A stretch of DNA of 64,000 nt from Paracoccus litorisediminis (GCF_009711205.1 NZ_WMIG01000001.1:989559-1053558); one strand, 5' to 3'. Numbered from the stretch's first letter, positions 38,916-48,224 are shown. A program made the numbers and translations. The notes: a model not told the origin generated them from the letters alone.

Positions 38916-39236
38916 ATGGCTTGGTTTTATCTTCTCGTCGCTGGCATCCTTGAGGTCGTCTGGGCCTATGCGATGAAGAAATCCGCGGGCTTCACCATCC
39001 TTACCCCCAGCATCGTCACGATCGTCGCGATGATTGGCAGCTTCGCGCTGCTGGCAATCGCGATGCGCAGCCTGCCGCTGGGCACGGCCTATACGATCTG
39101 GACGGGTATCGGTGCGGTCGGGGCATTCGTGCTTGGTATCGCCTTTCTGGGCGAGGCGGTGACGCCGCTGCGCATCATCGCCGCCATCCTGATCATCAGC
39201 GGCATCATCGCGATGAAGCTGGGCAGCGGCCACTGA
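38916..39236 (+). CDS. gdx: Guanidinium exporter Gdx (SugE-type SMR protein)
   Basis: The 106-residue, four-helix SMR transporter closely follows the SugE/Gdx subtype: central Glu13 in GILEVVWAYAMKKSAGF, MRSLPLGTAYTIWTGIGAVG and FLGEAVTPLRI. Gdx proteins exchange guanidinium for protons as antiparallel dimers; the other SMR subtype (EmrE/Qac) lacks this signature. The guanidine-II riboswitch directly upstream confirms the physiological substrate. The ATG at 38916 follows AGGAGA. An in-frame upstream extension is the leader and is not coding. Confidence 0.94.
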   Translation: MAWFYLLVAGILEVVWAYAMKKSAGFTILTPSIVTIVAMIGSFALLAIAMRSLPLGTAYTIWTGIGAVGAFVLGIAFLGEAVTPLRIIAAILIISGIIAMKLGSGH

Positions 39237-39322
39237 CGGACGACGCCCGGTATACGGGCTGTGTCCACTGTCACAGCCCGTTTCCAAACAAAATCAACCA
39301 CCTGATCGGCGGGCGCGCGGTC

Positions 39323-39787
39323 CTATAGCGTCCGCGCCAACGCCTCAAGCTGATCCGCCGCGATCCCCCAGCCGGTATGGAATCCCATGGCCTCATGCTC
39401 GGCCTTGGCCTCGGCGGTCCAATGCATGGCGCGGGCGTCATATTGCGTCCCGCCCCCGTCGATATCCGAGAGGGTGACGCAGGCCGCCATGAAGGGCTTG
39501 CCCACCGGACGCCAACCCGGTTCAAACGCATCGGTAAAAATCAGACGCTCGCCCGCAAGCACTTCAAGAAATACGCCCGTATTTTCAAATCGCTCACCAT
39601 TCGGCCCGTTCATCACCGTCATGAACTCGCCACCCGGCCACAACTCCATCCGCACGTCAGAGACGGTCCACGGCTTGGGGCAGAACCATTGCTTCAGCAA
39701 ATCCGGCTCGGTCCAGCAGCGCCAGATCGCCGCGCGGGGTGCGTCCAGCACGCGGCGCAGCACAAGGTCGTTCTCGGTTCCGGTCAT
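39323..39787 (-). CDS. SRPBCC/AHSA1-family protein
   Basis: The 154-residue protein has the START-like AHSA1 fold: RVLDAPRAAIWRCWTEPDLLKQWFCP at the N-terminus, a central GGEFMTVMNGPNG hairpin and a C-terminal GWGIAADQLEALA helix. Such proteins bind hydrophobic ligands; the function is unknown. The ATG at 39787 follows a strong AGGAGGAGAG site, preferred over an ATG eight codons upstream. It lies directly downstream of urtE on the same strand, 33 bases apart... the order of transcription is urtE first. Confidence 0.84.
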   Translation of the reverse strand: MTGTENDLVLRRVLDAPRAAIWRCWTEPDLLKQWFCPKPWTVSDVRMELWPGGEFMTVMNGPNGERFENTGVFLEVLAGERLIFTDAFEPGWRPVGKPFMAACVTLSDIDGGGTQYDARAMHWTAEAKAEHEAMGFHTGWGIAADQLEALARTL

Positions 39788-39820
39788 CGCTCTCCTCCTG
39801 CTTTGCGGCAAGATAGCATG

Positions 39821-40531
39821 TCAGGCGGCGGCTCCCAAACCGGCAAGCCGCGCCTTCAGCGCCTCGCGCGGAACCTCGGCCCGCAGGCCCGAGATCACTG
39901 GTCTGCCACGCTCGAGCATCAGGAAGCGGTCGCCAAGATCATATGCGAAATCAAAGAATTGCTCGACCAGCACGATCGCCATGTCGCCCCGATCACGCAG
40001 GCCTTTGATGACGCGGCCAATCTGCTGGATGATATTGGGCTGAATGCCCTCGGTCGGCTCATCCAGCAACAGCACCCGTGGCCGCATGATCAGCGCGCGG
40101 GCAATCGCCAGCTGCTGCTGCTGTCCGCCCGACAGGTCGCCGCCGCGGCGGTGGCTCATCTCGGCCAGAACCGGGAAATGTTCGAAGATGTCGTCGGGAA
40201 TCCGCCGCTCGCCGCGCGGCAGGACTGAAAGGCCGGTTTCCAGATTCTCGCGCACGGTCAGCAGCGGAAAGATCATCCGCCCCTGCGGCACATAGCCGAC
40301 ACCGCGCAGCGCCATGGCCTGCGCATTGACCCGGCCCAGTTCCTCGCCGTTCAGGCGCAAAATGCCACCCGAGCGGGGATGACTGCCGGACAGGACCTTC
40401 AGAAGACTGGTCTTGCCGACGCCGTTATTGCCCATGACGCAGGTCACCTGCCCCGGCTCGGCGATCAGGTCGACGCCGTGCAGGATCTGGCTGCCGCCGT
40501 AATGCAGGGTGATATCGCGTGCCTCAAGCAT
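39821..40531 (-). CDS. urtE: Urea ABC transporter ATPase UrtE
   Basis: The 236-residue LivF-like ATPase has Walker A GNNGVGKT (residues 34-41), the signature LSGGQQQQLAIARAL and Walker B VLLLDEPTEGIQP. The EGIQPNIIQQI sequence after Walker B is characteristic of UrtE. With UrtD it drives high-affinity urea import. The start is immediately next to the UrtD stop with no gap. Confidence 0.95.
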   Translation of the reverse strand: MLEARDITLHYGGSQILHGVDLIAEPGQVTCVMGNNGVGKTSLLKVLSGSHPRSGGILRLNGEELGRVNAQAMALRGVGYVPQGRMIFPLLTVRENLETGLSVLPRGERRIPDDIFEHFPVLAEMSHRRGGDLSGGQQQQLAIARALIMRPRVLLLDEPTEGIQPNIIQQIGRVIKGLRDRGDMAIVLVEQFFDFAYDLGDRFLMLERGRPVISGLRAEVPREALKARLAGLGAAA

Positions 40532-41275
40532 TCATCCACGCCCCAGATAAACTTCGATGACTTCCGGATTGGCCGTCACATGGTCCAGGCTGCCCTCGGC
40601 CAGAACCGAGCCTTCATGCAGGACCGTCACCTTGCAATCGAGGCGGCGGACAAAATCCATGTCATGTTCGACCACGACAACCGCGTGCTTTTCCGACAAC
40701 CGCCGCAGCAGCGTCGTTGTCTGTTCGCGCTCGGCCAGGGTCATCCCGGCGGCAGGCTCATCGACCAGCAGCAGGCGCGGGTCCTGCGCCAGCAGCATCC
40801 CGATCTCCAGCCATTGCTTCTGGCCGTGGCTGAGTTCGCCCGACTTGCGCGACAGGTGCTCGGCCAGACCGACCTCGGCGGCCAATTCCGCGACCCGCGC
40901 GGCGCTGTCCGCTGACGGACGCCAGCGCAGCACGCTGAACGGCCCACGCGGTGCGCTCAGCGCCATGGTCAGGTTTTCGGCCACGGTCTGGTCCTCGAAG
41001 ACGGTGGGACGCTGGAACTTGCGCCCGATCCCGGCTTGCGCGATCTGGGATTCGTTCATGCGCAGCAGGCTTTTTGAGCCCTCACCCCACAGGACCTGCC
41101 CCTCATTCGGGCGGGTCTTGCCGGTCACGATATCCATGAAAGTGGTCTTGCCCGCGCCATTCGGGCCGATAATGGCGCGCAACTCGCATTCGCCGATCTC
41201 GAAGGACAGGTTATTGATGGCGCGGAATCCGTCAAAGCTGACGGAAATGCCCCGGACCTCAAGTAGCGCGGTCAT
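40532..41275 (-). CDS. urtD: Urea ABC transporter ATPase UrtD
   Basis: The 247-residue LivG-like ATPase has Walker A GPNGAGKT (residues 37-44), the variant signature LSHGQKQWLEIGMLL and Walker B RLLLVDEPAAGM. The KQWLEIGM form distinguishes UrtD from branched-chain amino-acid LivG. I chose the ATG at 41275, which overlaps the urtC stop by ATGA; the longer upstream frame lies inside urtC. Confidence 0.95.
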   Translation of the reverse strand: MTALLEVRGISVSFDGFRAINNLSFEIGECELRAIIGPNGAGKTTFMDIVTGKTRPNEGQVLWGEGSKSLLRMNESQIAQAGIGRKFQRPTVFEDQTVAENLTMALSAPRGPFSVLRWRPSADSAARVAELAAEVGLAEHLSRKSGELSHGQKQWLEIGMLLAQDPRLLLVDEPAAGMTLAEREQTTTLLRRLSEKHAVVVVEHDMDFVRRLDCKVTVLHEGSVLAEGSLDHVTANPEVIEVYLGRG

Positions 41276-42504
41276 TCCACGGCCTCCTTCTCGCGCAGCG
41301 ATCCCATATCGGGACCAAGGGCGGCACCGCGACGACGCGGCGGGCGCAGCCCCTCGAACCAGTCGACCAACCCGGAAATCCCCTTGGGCGCGAACAGCGT
41401 GACAAGGACAAAGGACAGGCCCAGCAGCACCTGCCACCAGTCCACCCATTTGATTGTGTAGAAGCCCAGATTGACATCGGGCGCGCGGCCACCCGTGAAC
41501 CAGCTGGACAGCATCGACACGAAGACCGCCCCGATGGCTGCCCCGTAAAGCCGCCCGCGCCCGCCGATCGCCACCCAGACCGCCAGATAGATCGAGGCGA
41601 TGGGCGCAAGCTCGGCCGGGTTGATGATCCCGGCTTGCGGGTAATAAAGCGCACCCGCGATGGCCGTGACGACAGCGGCCAGCACAAAGACAACCAGCTT
41701 GTAGCCTTCGACGGAATAGCCAAGGAAGCGCACGCGGGCCTCATCATCGCGGATGGCGCGGGTGACGCTGCCGAACTTGCCCGAGGCGACCCAGGCAATC
41801 AGCAGATAGCCCAGCCCCAGCGCCACGGCGGACGCCCAAAGGAACCAGATCGACAGTTTCTCCTGCCCCACCGCATCCAGGCCGGGGATGTTTTGCAGCC
41901 CCGACAGCCCGTTATTCCCGCGCAGCCCGGAATCGTTCTGAAACAGGTAGAGCGCCAAGGCCAAAGTCATCGCCTGCGTCAGGATCGACAGGTAAACCCC
42001 GTTCACCCGCGAACGGAAGGCCAGCCAGCCAAAGACCAGTGCCAGCAGCCCCGGCACCAGCACGACCATCAGCAGCTGCCCCCAAAGCGAGCCGGAAAAG
42101 GCCCAGATCAGTGGAAACTGATCCGATCCCACGACGCCAAAGATCTGCGTAGCGACGGCGGCGGATATTTCCGTGTCCGTGGGCGGAATGGGCAGGTTCG
42201 CCAGCGTCCCGGTGACGATGCCTTCGGTGCGGGCGACCATCAGCCACATGCCGATCATATAGCCTCCAAGGGCAAAGAACGCCATTTGCCCAAGGCTCAG
42301 GATGCCCGCATAGCCCCAGACCAGATCCATCGCCACAGCAGCCAGCGCCAGACACAGGGTCTTGCCCAGCGTCTTGACCATGCTGGTCGAGATCGGGCCC
42401 GTGCCGTAGCCCGTGGACAGGATGGTGACCGCGACGGTGAACACCGCCAGTACGCCAAGGAAGACCAGAATTGAGGGATGCCGCAGGACAAGTGGTTTGC
42501 GCAT
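41272..42504 (-). CDS. urtC: Urea ABC transporter permease UrtC
   Basis: The 410-residue LivM-like permease has about ten helices, with the DLVWGYAGILSLGQMAFFALGGYMIG signature region and a periplasmic loop of about 70 residues after helix 3. The C-terminal part ends with a charged tail of about 30 residues. One base separates it from urtB. It forms the channel with UrtB. Confidence 0.94.
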   Translation of the reverse strand: MRKPLVLRHPSILVFLGVLAVFTVAVTILSTGYGTGPISTSMVKTLGKTLCLALAAVAMDLVWGYAGILSLGQMAFFALGGYMIGMWLMVARTEGIVTGTLANLPIPPTDTEISAAVATQIFGVVGSDQFPLIWAFSGSLWGQLLMVVLVPGLLALVFGWLAFRSRVNGVYLSILTQAMTLALALYLFQNDSGLRGNNGLSGLQNIPGLDAVGQEKLSIWFLWASAVALGLGYLLIAWVASGKFGSVTRAIRDDEARVRFLGYSVEGYKLVVFVLAAVVTAIAGALYYPQAGIINPAELAPIASIYLAVWVAIGGRGRLYGAAIGAVFVSMLSSWFTGGRAPDVNLGFYTIKWVDWWQVLLGLSFVLVTLFAPKGISGLVDWFEGLRPPRRRGAALGPDMGSLREKEAVE

Positions 42505-42505
42505 G

Positions 42506-44449
42506 TCAGGCCCCCGCCGCCCGGCCCTTGGCGGCGATGATGCCGCGCGGCCGGAACTGGATGAAGATGATGATGAACAGGATCATGTAGGTCTGCGCAG
42601 CCAGCGTGTTGGCCGGGTTGAACCACTCGATCCCCTTTTGCAGGAAGCCGATCAGCGCCGCACCCGCCAGCGTGCCCCAGATATTGCCGACGCCGCCCAC
42701 CACGACCGTCATGAAGCTTTGCACGATGTAATCGCTGCCAAGTTCCGAGGTCACTTTCGCGAACAGCCCGATGGCTACGCCCGCAATCCCCGCTATCCCC
42801 GAGCCAAGGCCAAAGGTCAGCATATTGATGCGGTCGGGGCTGATCCCCATGCTGGCCGCCATGCCGGGGTTCTGGGTCACGGCGCGGACCTCAAGCCCCA
42901 GCCGGGTCCGGTTCATGATGAACAGATACAGCCCCAGAAACACCATCGCCAAGACAAAGATCGCGATGCGTATATAGCTGATCGACACCACATCGTTGAA
43001 GGTCAGCGCCCCATCCAGCCATGCGGGCGAAGTCAGCGGGCGGGCCTGCGTGCCAAAGATGTTCTTGGCCAATTGCTGCAGCGCAATGGACACACCAAAG
43101 GTCGCCAGCAGGGTTTCGAGCGGGCGTTTGTACAGGTGGCGGATCACCAGCCGCTCCAGCGCGACGCCCGCCGCGAAGGTCACGACGAACGCCAAGGGCA
43201 GCGCCACGATCAGCGAGACGGTCTTGTCAGTGATGAACTGCTGGACGACATAGCCGGTATAGGCGCCCATCATGATGAACTCGCCATGCGCCATGTTGAT
43301 GACGCCCATCACCCCGAAGGTGACGGCAAGCCCGATGGCAGCCAGAAAATAGATCGAGGCCAAGGACAGCGCGTCCAGCGACAGATCGGCCGCCTGCATC
43401 AGCCCGATCCGGGTTTCGGTGCCGCGCAGTGCCGCGCGGGCGGACGTGGTCACGTCGGCGTCAGGCTCGGCATAAAGATCAAGGAAGTTGTAACGGGACA
43501 GGGCTGCGTCGACCTCGGCCTCGCTGGCGGCGGGCTGGACGATGCCTTGGGTCTCCAGCGCGGTATAGGCACGGTCGCGGGCCGCCTGATCACCCAGTTG
43601 CGCAAGGGACACGCCGCCGACCATGCCATCCGCAATATGCTGGGCAAGCGTGGCCCGCATCGCATCAGAGGTCAGGCGGGCGGGTGCAGTTCCGTCCGCG
43701 ACCAGCATGGCATAGGCCTCGTCCCGGCTCAGATCGCTGCCAAGCGACAGCTTCCGCGCGATATTCGCATCCGCCGGAACCTGCTCCAACGCCACGCGGC
43801 GGGTGGTCAGGATCGGGTTCAGGCTGGCGCGAAAATCCAGCCCGCTGTCGCCGCCAAAGCTTTCGATGGCCGTGATGCGCGCTGCGGGATCGGGATCGTA
43901 TTGGATGGTCAACAAGCGCTCCAGCCGCGCCTTGCGGGCGGCCAGTGCCGGGTCGGGATCGTCCAACGCCTGACGCAGCAGGGCCAATTGACTGGCATCG
44001 GCCCGGCGCGAAAGTGAATCCAGCGCCTCGATCCGGCGTTTCGGATCGGGGTCGGACAGCGCATTCCCCGCCAAGGCCGCCGAGATTACCCCGCGCACGC
44101 CCGAATTCGGGCGCAGCAGGGTCACATCGCCTTCTGCAGCCGCACCCAGACCCGCGCCGGTCGCGGCATCGGTCAGGGTCAGGCCGTCCCCGTCGGGGGC
44201 GGTGATGACTAGCAACCCGTCGCTTTTGCGGATGGCCAACAGGCGATCACCCCATGCCTGCAGCAGGGCCGCACCCAGCGGACCGGACGCGGCAATGGCC
44301 TCGATCACCGGCCCAACCGACTGCCGCGAGGGCTTTTCGATCTGGTCGCGATGCTGAGCAATGACCGCACCCAGATCGGGCGACTGCGCCTGTGCGGCAA
44401 AGGGCAGGGCCAACGCGACGAAGGCCAGAGCAAGCAGGAAAAGGCGCAT
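42506..44449 (-). CDS. urtB: Urea ABC transporter permease UrtB with long periplasmic N-terminal extension
   Basis: The 647-residue protein begins with a signal peptide (ending AAQAQ), then about 320 mostly helical residues rich in Ala, Asp and Leu with HEAT-like repeats (for example DPDPKRRIEALDSLSRR and DPDPAARITAIESFGG), and finally the LivH-type permease (AIGLAVTFGVMGVINMAHGEF). Proteobacterial UrtB proteins have such an extension, but its function is not established. The ATG at 44449 gives a clean signal peptide; an ATG seven codons upstream is possible. Confidence 0.93.
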   Translation of the reverse strand: MRLFLLALAFVALALPFAAQAQSPDLGAVIAQHRDQIEKPSRQSVGPVIEAIAASGPLGAALLQAWGDRLLAIRKSDGLLVITAPDGDGLTLTDAATGAGLGAAAEGDVTLLRPNSGVRGVISAALAGNALSDPDPKRRIEALDSLSRRADASQLALLRQALDDPDPALAARKARLERLLTIQYDPDPAARITAIESFGGDSGLDFRASLNPILTTRRVALEQVPADANIARKLSLGSDLSRDEAYAMLVADGTAPARLTSDAMRATLAQHIADGMVGGVSLAQLGDQAARDRAYTALETQGIVQPAASEAEVDAALSRYNFLDLYAEPDADVTTSARAALRGTETRIGLMQAADLSLDALSLASIYFLAAIGLAVTFGVMGVINMAHGEFIMMGAYTGYVVQQFITDKTVSLIVALPLAFVVTFAAGVALERLVIRHLYKRPLETLLATFGVSIALQQLAKNIFGTQARPLTSPAWLDGALTFNDVVSISYIRIAIFVLAMVFLGLYLFIMNRTRLGLEVRAVTQNPGMAASMGISPDRINMLTFGLGSGIAGIAGVAIGLFAKVTSELGSDYIVQSFMTVVVGGVGNIWGTLAGAALIGFLQKGIEWFNPANTLAAQTYMILFIIIFIQFRPRGIIAAKGRAAGA

Positions 44450-44507
44450 GGAATCCTCGGAAGCGGGCATAGGGGCGGCGCATCACGCCACCCCGGTCAG
44501 CATGGGA

Positions 44508-45791
44508 TCAGTAGTTCGACTTTTCCTGCACGCAGCTGTTGGTCTCGGTGTTCCACATGCCGCATTTCTTGCCCGGCCAGTCCGAGTCGAGCTTGGCGCT
44601 TTCCGGCAGGAAATCGGTCCATGCATCGCCCGCGACCTCATCGGTCTGGCTGACGATGTCGAACTGACCGTCGGCGCGGATCTCGCCGATCAGCACCGGC
44701 TTGGTCAGGTGGTGGTTCGGCAGGACCTTGGCGGTGCCGCCGGTCAGGTTCGGAACCTCGACCCCGACAATCCCATCCAGAACCGGATCGGTATCGGTGG
44801 TGCCCGCCTTTTCGACGGCCTTCACCCAGGCGTTGAAACCGATGACCGTGGCTTCCATCGGGTCATTGGTCACGCGCTTGTCGTTCTTGGTGAACTTCTG
44901 CCATTCGCCGATGAAGGCCTTGTTGTCGGGGCTGTCGGCAGTCTGGAAGTAGTTCCAGGCGGCAAGGTGGCCGACAAGGTTGGTGGTATCCAGACCCGCC
45001 AGTTCCTCTTCCCCGACCGAGAAAGCCATGACCGGGATGTCGTCGGCCGAGACGCCCGCCGCCGCCAGTTCCTTGTAGAAGCCTATATTCGCGTCGCCGT
45101 TGATGGTCGACACGACGCCGACCTTCTTGCCGTCGGCACCCAGCGCCACCACGTCGGCCACGATCTTGGACCAGTCGGAATGACCGAAGGGGGTGTAGTT
45201 GACGAAGATGTCGCCCGCCGCGACGCCCTTGCCCTTCAGATAGGCGTCAAGGATGTTGTTCGTGGTGCGCGGATAGACATAGTCGGTCCCAAGCAGCGCC
45301 CATTTCTCGACGCCCAGCTCCTCGGCCATGTAATCGACGGCGGGGATCGCCTGCTGGTTCGGGGCGGCGCCGGTATAGATCACGTTCTTCGAGGATTCCT
45401 CGCCCTCATACTGGACCGGATAGAACAGAAGCCCGTTCAGTTCCTCGATGACCGGCAGCACGGATTTGCGGCTGACGCTGGTCCAGCAGCCAAAGATCGC
45501 ATCGACCCCGTTGACCGAGATCAGCTCGCGTGCCTTTTCGGCAAACAGCGGCCAGTCCGAGGCCGGGTCGACCACGACCGCCTCGATCTTCTTGCCCAGC
45601 AGGCCACCCTTGGCGTTCTGTTGGTCCACCATCATCAGGACGGTGTCTTTCAGCGTGGTTTCCGAAATCGCCATGGTGCCCGAGAGCGAATGCAGCACGC
45701 CGATCTTGATGGTGTCTTCCTGCGCCCACGAGGCGCCCGCCAGGCCAACCGACATAAGGGCGGCGGCCAAGGCGGTGCTGTAAATCTTCAT
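44508..45791 (-). CDS. urtA: Urea ABC transporter substrate-binding protein UrtA
   Basis: The 427-residue periplasmic protein has a signal peptide (cleaved about residue 23, SWA/QED) and a type I periplasmic-binding fold. The UrtA signatures include IKIGVLHSLSGTMAISE, GCWTSVSRKSVLPV and YPVQYEGEESSKN. It captures urea (or short amides) for UrtBCDE. It is the first gene of the leftward operon. A CATAAT element about 35 bases upstream may be its -10 box, but no clear NtrC or sigma54 site is visible. Confidence 0.95.
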   Translation of the reverse strand: MKIYSTALAAALMSVGLAGASWAQEDTIKIGVLHSLSGTMAISETTLKDTVLMMVDQQNAKGGLLGKKIEAVVVDPASDWPLFAEKARELISVNGVDAIFGCWTSVSRKSVLPVIEELNGLLFYPVQYEGEESSKNVIYTGAAPNQQAIPAVDYMAEELGVEKWALLGTDYVYPRTTNNILDAYLKGKGVAAGDIFVNYTPFGHSDWSKIVADVVALGADGKKVGVVSTINGDANIGFYKELAAAGVSADDIPVMAFSVGEEELAGLDTTNLVGHLAAWNYFQTADSPDNKAFIGEWQKFTKNDKRVTNDPMEATVIGFNAWVKAVEKAGTTDTDPVLDGIVGVEVPNLTGGTAKVLPNHHLTKPVLIGEIRADGQFDIVSQTDEVAGDAWTDFLPESAKLDSDWPGKKCGMWNTETNSCVQEKSNY

Positions 45792-45967
45792 CCCTGTTTT
45801 CCCTCTCGTTTGATTATGCCGCGTGACGGCTGAAAACGATGAGGGCAGCGAGTCGGGATTTTTGCCAAGTTGAAGGGCAATGGCAGGACAGCGCGTTTCA
45901 CCCGGCCGGATTATCTGCCCGCGTTTCGATCAACGGGCCTAATCCGGCGGCATTCGCGAAAAGCAAA

Positions 45968-45986
45968 GGGCGGCCCAAGGCCGCCC
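45968..45986 (-). terminator. Terminator of the lytic transglycosylase gene
   Basis: GGGCGGCC-CAA-GGCCGCCC is a perfect 8-bp stem; reading the minus strand it is followed by TTTGCTTTT. Confidence 0.75.
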
Positions 45987-46005
45987 CGTCGTCCGTCAGA
46001 ATGGG

Positions 46006-47253
46006 TCAGCCGCGCAGCATGCCCAGCAGCTGGGCGTCGGCATAGCCATCCGGCACCATCCCGCGCGAGCGCTGATAGGCCTTGACCGCATCGACCGATT
46101 TGCTGCCCAGCTTACCGTCGACCCCGCCGGTATCGAAGCCCTTGGCCATCAGCAGGCGCTGGATTTCGGCCTTTTCGGTGTTGGACAGCGTGCGGTCGCC
46201 GCGCGGCCAGCTGCCGCGGATGCCCGAGCGCCCGGCGATCGACTCGCCCAGATAAGCCACCCCCAGCGCATAGCTGTCCGAGGCGTTGTATTTCAGGATG
46301 GCGCGGAAGTTGTCGGTGATCAGGAAGGCCGGGCCACGCGCGCCCGCCGGGGCAAGGATCGCACCCGAAGGCACCGCGCCGCCATTTGCCGCGCGCACCC
46401 CCATCGCCTGCCACTGGCCGCCCGATTTCACCACCGACTTGCCGACCTGATTATAGTCGAAGCCCTGCGGCAGGATGACCTCGGTCCCCCAGGGCTGGCC
46501 CGGCCGCCAGCCGTTCTCGCGCAGATAGGAAGCGGTTGAGGCCAGCGAATCCGTCGGATCGTTCGACCAGATATCGCGCCGCCCGTCGCCGTTGAAATCG
46601 ACCGCATGCGACAGGAACGAGGACGGCATGAACTGCGTATGCCCCATCGCCCCCGCCCAGCTGCCGACCAGGTGGCTGTTGTCCACGTCGCCCGCCTGAA
46701 TGATGCGAAGCGCGCTGACCAGTTCACCGGCAAAGAACTCTCCGCGCCGCCCGTCATAGGCCAGCGTCGCCAGCGCCGGGACGGTCTGGGTATTGCCGCG
46801 GTTCGCGCCGTAATTCGATTCCATCCCCCAGACGGCCAGCACGATTTCGCGCGGGACGCCGTAGCGGCGCTCGATCGCGGACAGCGTGCTGCCATAGGTC
46901 GCGGCCATCTGCCGACCGGTCGAGGTCCGGCTGCCGCCGACCGCACCGTCCAGATATTCCCAGATCGGCTTGGAGAACTCGCTTTGCTTGCCGTCCAGAG
47001 CAACGATGCTGGGCTGGTAATGCGCCCCGGCCATCGCGCTGTCAAAGACCTGCGGCGACACGCCCGCCCCGATGGCGCGCGGGCGGAAACTGACCACCCA
47101 GTTCTGGAACCCCGCTTCCGAGCCATGCCCGCCCGCCGTGGGCAGCCCGCTGTAATTGCCGCCCGCGCCCGGGGTGCGGTTCGATACACCACAACTGGCC
47201 AGCGCGCAGACCAGCAAGGTCGCAGTCGCAAATCGGAGGTTCCGTCCTGTCAT
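46006..47253 (-). CDS. Lytic murein transglycosylase (MltB-type) with peptidoglycan-binding domain
   Basis: The 415-residue lipoprotein has a signal ending in a CALASC lipobox (Cys21), an MltB-type catalytic domain with the glutamate in WGMESNYGANRGN, and a C-terminal PG_binding_1 domain (about residues 350-412, LSNTEKAEIQRLLMAKGFDTGG). It cleaves glycan strands to 1,6-anhydro ends at the outer membrane. The ATG at 47253 directly precedes the signal peptide; the longer frame adds no homologous sequence. Confidence 0.92.
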   Translation of the reverse strand: MTGRNLRFATATLLVCALASCGVSNRTPGAGGNYSGLPTAGGHGSEAGFQNWVVSFRPRAIGAGVSPQVFDSAMAGAHYQPSIVALDGKQSEFSKPIWEYLDGAVGGSRTSTGRQMAATYGSTLSAIERRYGVPREIVLAVWGMESNYGANRGNTQTVPALATLAYDGRRGEFFAGELVSALRIIQAGDVDNSHLVGSWAGAMGHTQFMPSSFLSHAVDFNGDGRRDIWSNDPTDSLASTASYLRENGWRPGQPWGTEVILPQGFDYNQVGKSVVKSGGQWQAMGVRAANGGAVPSGAILAPAGARGPAFLITDNFRAILKYNASDSYALGVAYLGESIAGRSGIRGSWPRGDRTLSNTEKAEIQRLLMAKGFDTGGVDGKLGSKSVDAVKAYQRSRGMVPDGYADAQLLGMLRG

Positions 47254-47342
47254 TGTGCCTGTCCCGTTCCGTGCTCTTGTTCTGGTTGAAACCAGTCTAA
47301 CCCAGCATGGCACGGCTGGATAGGCCCGCGTCGGGCCTTGGA

Positions 47343-47675
47343 TCAGGCGTCGTCCTCGTCTTCCTCGTCGCCGAAAAGCGGCTCCATCTGGGCGACGATA
47401 ACGGCGTTTTCTTCAAGCGCGCGGTCCATCAGCTCGCGCTCTTCCTCGGGGATGTCGTGACCCTCGGCCAGCCGCTCGTCCAGCGAGCCATGCCCGGTCA
47501 CTTCGATCGGCGACAGCCCGGCCTGTTTCAGGATGGAGACGGTTTCGCGCACGGCCTCGGCCTCATCGACGCCCGAGGCGTAGCAGACCAGCGCCGCGCC
47601 GGTGGCATCCTCGGGCAATCCGTCCTCATCGGCCCTGCCGACCTGAACCAGAAGCGTATAGACCTGCTGCGCCAT
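47343..47675 (-). CDS. Small acidic conserved hypothetical protein
   Basis: I do not recognise a named family. The 110-residue soluble protein starts MAQQVYTLLVQVGRAD, has a ferredoxin-like alternation of strands and helices (CYASGVDEAEAVRETVSILKQ), and ends in a very acidic tail (FGDEEDEDDA). A single cysteine sits in ALVCYASG. Composition and codon use fit the surroundings. It is divergent from the YbaK-type gene by about 55 bases and separated from the transglycosylase gene by 89 bases. Confidence 0.72.
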   Translation of the reverse strand: MAQQVYTLLVQVGRADEDGLPEDATGAALVCYASGVDEAEAVRETVSILKQAGLSPIEVTGHGSLDERLAEGHDIPEEERELMDRALEENAVIVAQMEPLFGDEEDEDDA

Positions 47676-47730
47676 GACTTTCCCCTTGATGCGATTTGCG
47701 CTCATATCCCCGAAACACATGGGAGTGACA

Positions 47731-48201
47731 ATGAGCAAGAGCCTAGCACGTGTGCGCGCCGCGCTGGATGCCGCCGGGGCCACCACCCAGATCCGCGAAA
47801 CCGATGACCGCGCCCGCACCGCCGCGGGGGCTGCCGAAGTCGTCGGCTGCGAGGTCGACCAGATCGCCAAGTCGATCATCTTTCGCGGCGAAAGCTCGGG
47901 CCATGTCGTGCTGTTCCTGACGGCGGGCGGCAACCGGGTCGATGCGGAAAAGGCGGCTCAGGTCGCGGGCCAGCCCCTGGGCAAGGCCGATGCCGCGCAG
48001 ATCCGCCTTGAGACCGGCTTCGCCATCGGCGGCGTCGCCCCTGTCGGGCATCTGCAACGCATCGACGCCTATATCGACCCGCGCCTGACCCAATTCCCCG
48101 AGGTCTGGGCCGCAGCGGGAACGCCGCGACACCTGTTCTCGATCGCGCCCGATGAGCTGATCCGCATCACCGGCGCGAAGATGGCCGAGTTCACGGCATG
48201 A
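47731..48201 (+). CDS. YbaK/EbsC-family aminoacyl-tRNA deacylase
   Basis: The 156-residue protein has the YbaK/ProX editing fold: CEVDQIAKSIIFRG with the conserved lysine, GNRVDAEKAAQVAG, FAIGGVAPVGH with the GxxxPxxH motif, and a C-terminal IAPDELIRITGA. These enzymes hydrolyse mischarged tRNAs such as Cys-tRNA-Pro or Ala-tRNA-Pro. Specificity cannot be read here. The ATG at 47731 follows GGGAGTGACA, preferred over an upstream in-frame start. Confidence 0.88.
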   Translation: MSKSLARVRAALDAAGATTQIRETDDRARTAAGAAEVVGCEVDQIAKSIIFRGESSGHVVLFLTAGGNRVDAEKAAQVAGQPLGKADAAQIRLETGFAIGGVAPVGHLQRIDAYIDPRLTQFPEVWAAAGTPRHLFSIAPDELIRITGAKMAEFTA

Positions 48202-48205
48202 AAAA

Positions 48206-48224
48206 GGGGGCGGAAACCGCCCCC
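48206..48224. terminator. Bidirectional terminator between convergent genes
   Basis: GGGGGCGG-AAA-CCGCCCCC, a perfect 8-bp stem, is followed by CTTTTTC when read on the minus strand (for the YeaQ-type gene) and begins right after the YbaK-type stop. Confidence 0.8.
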
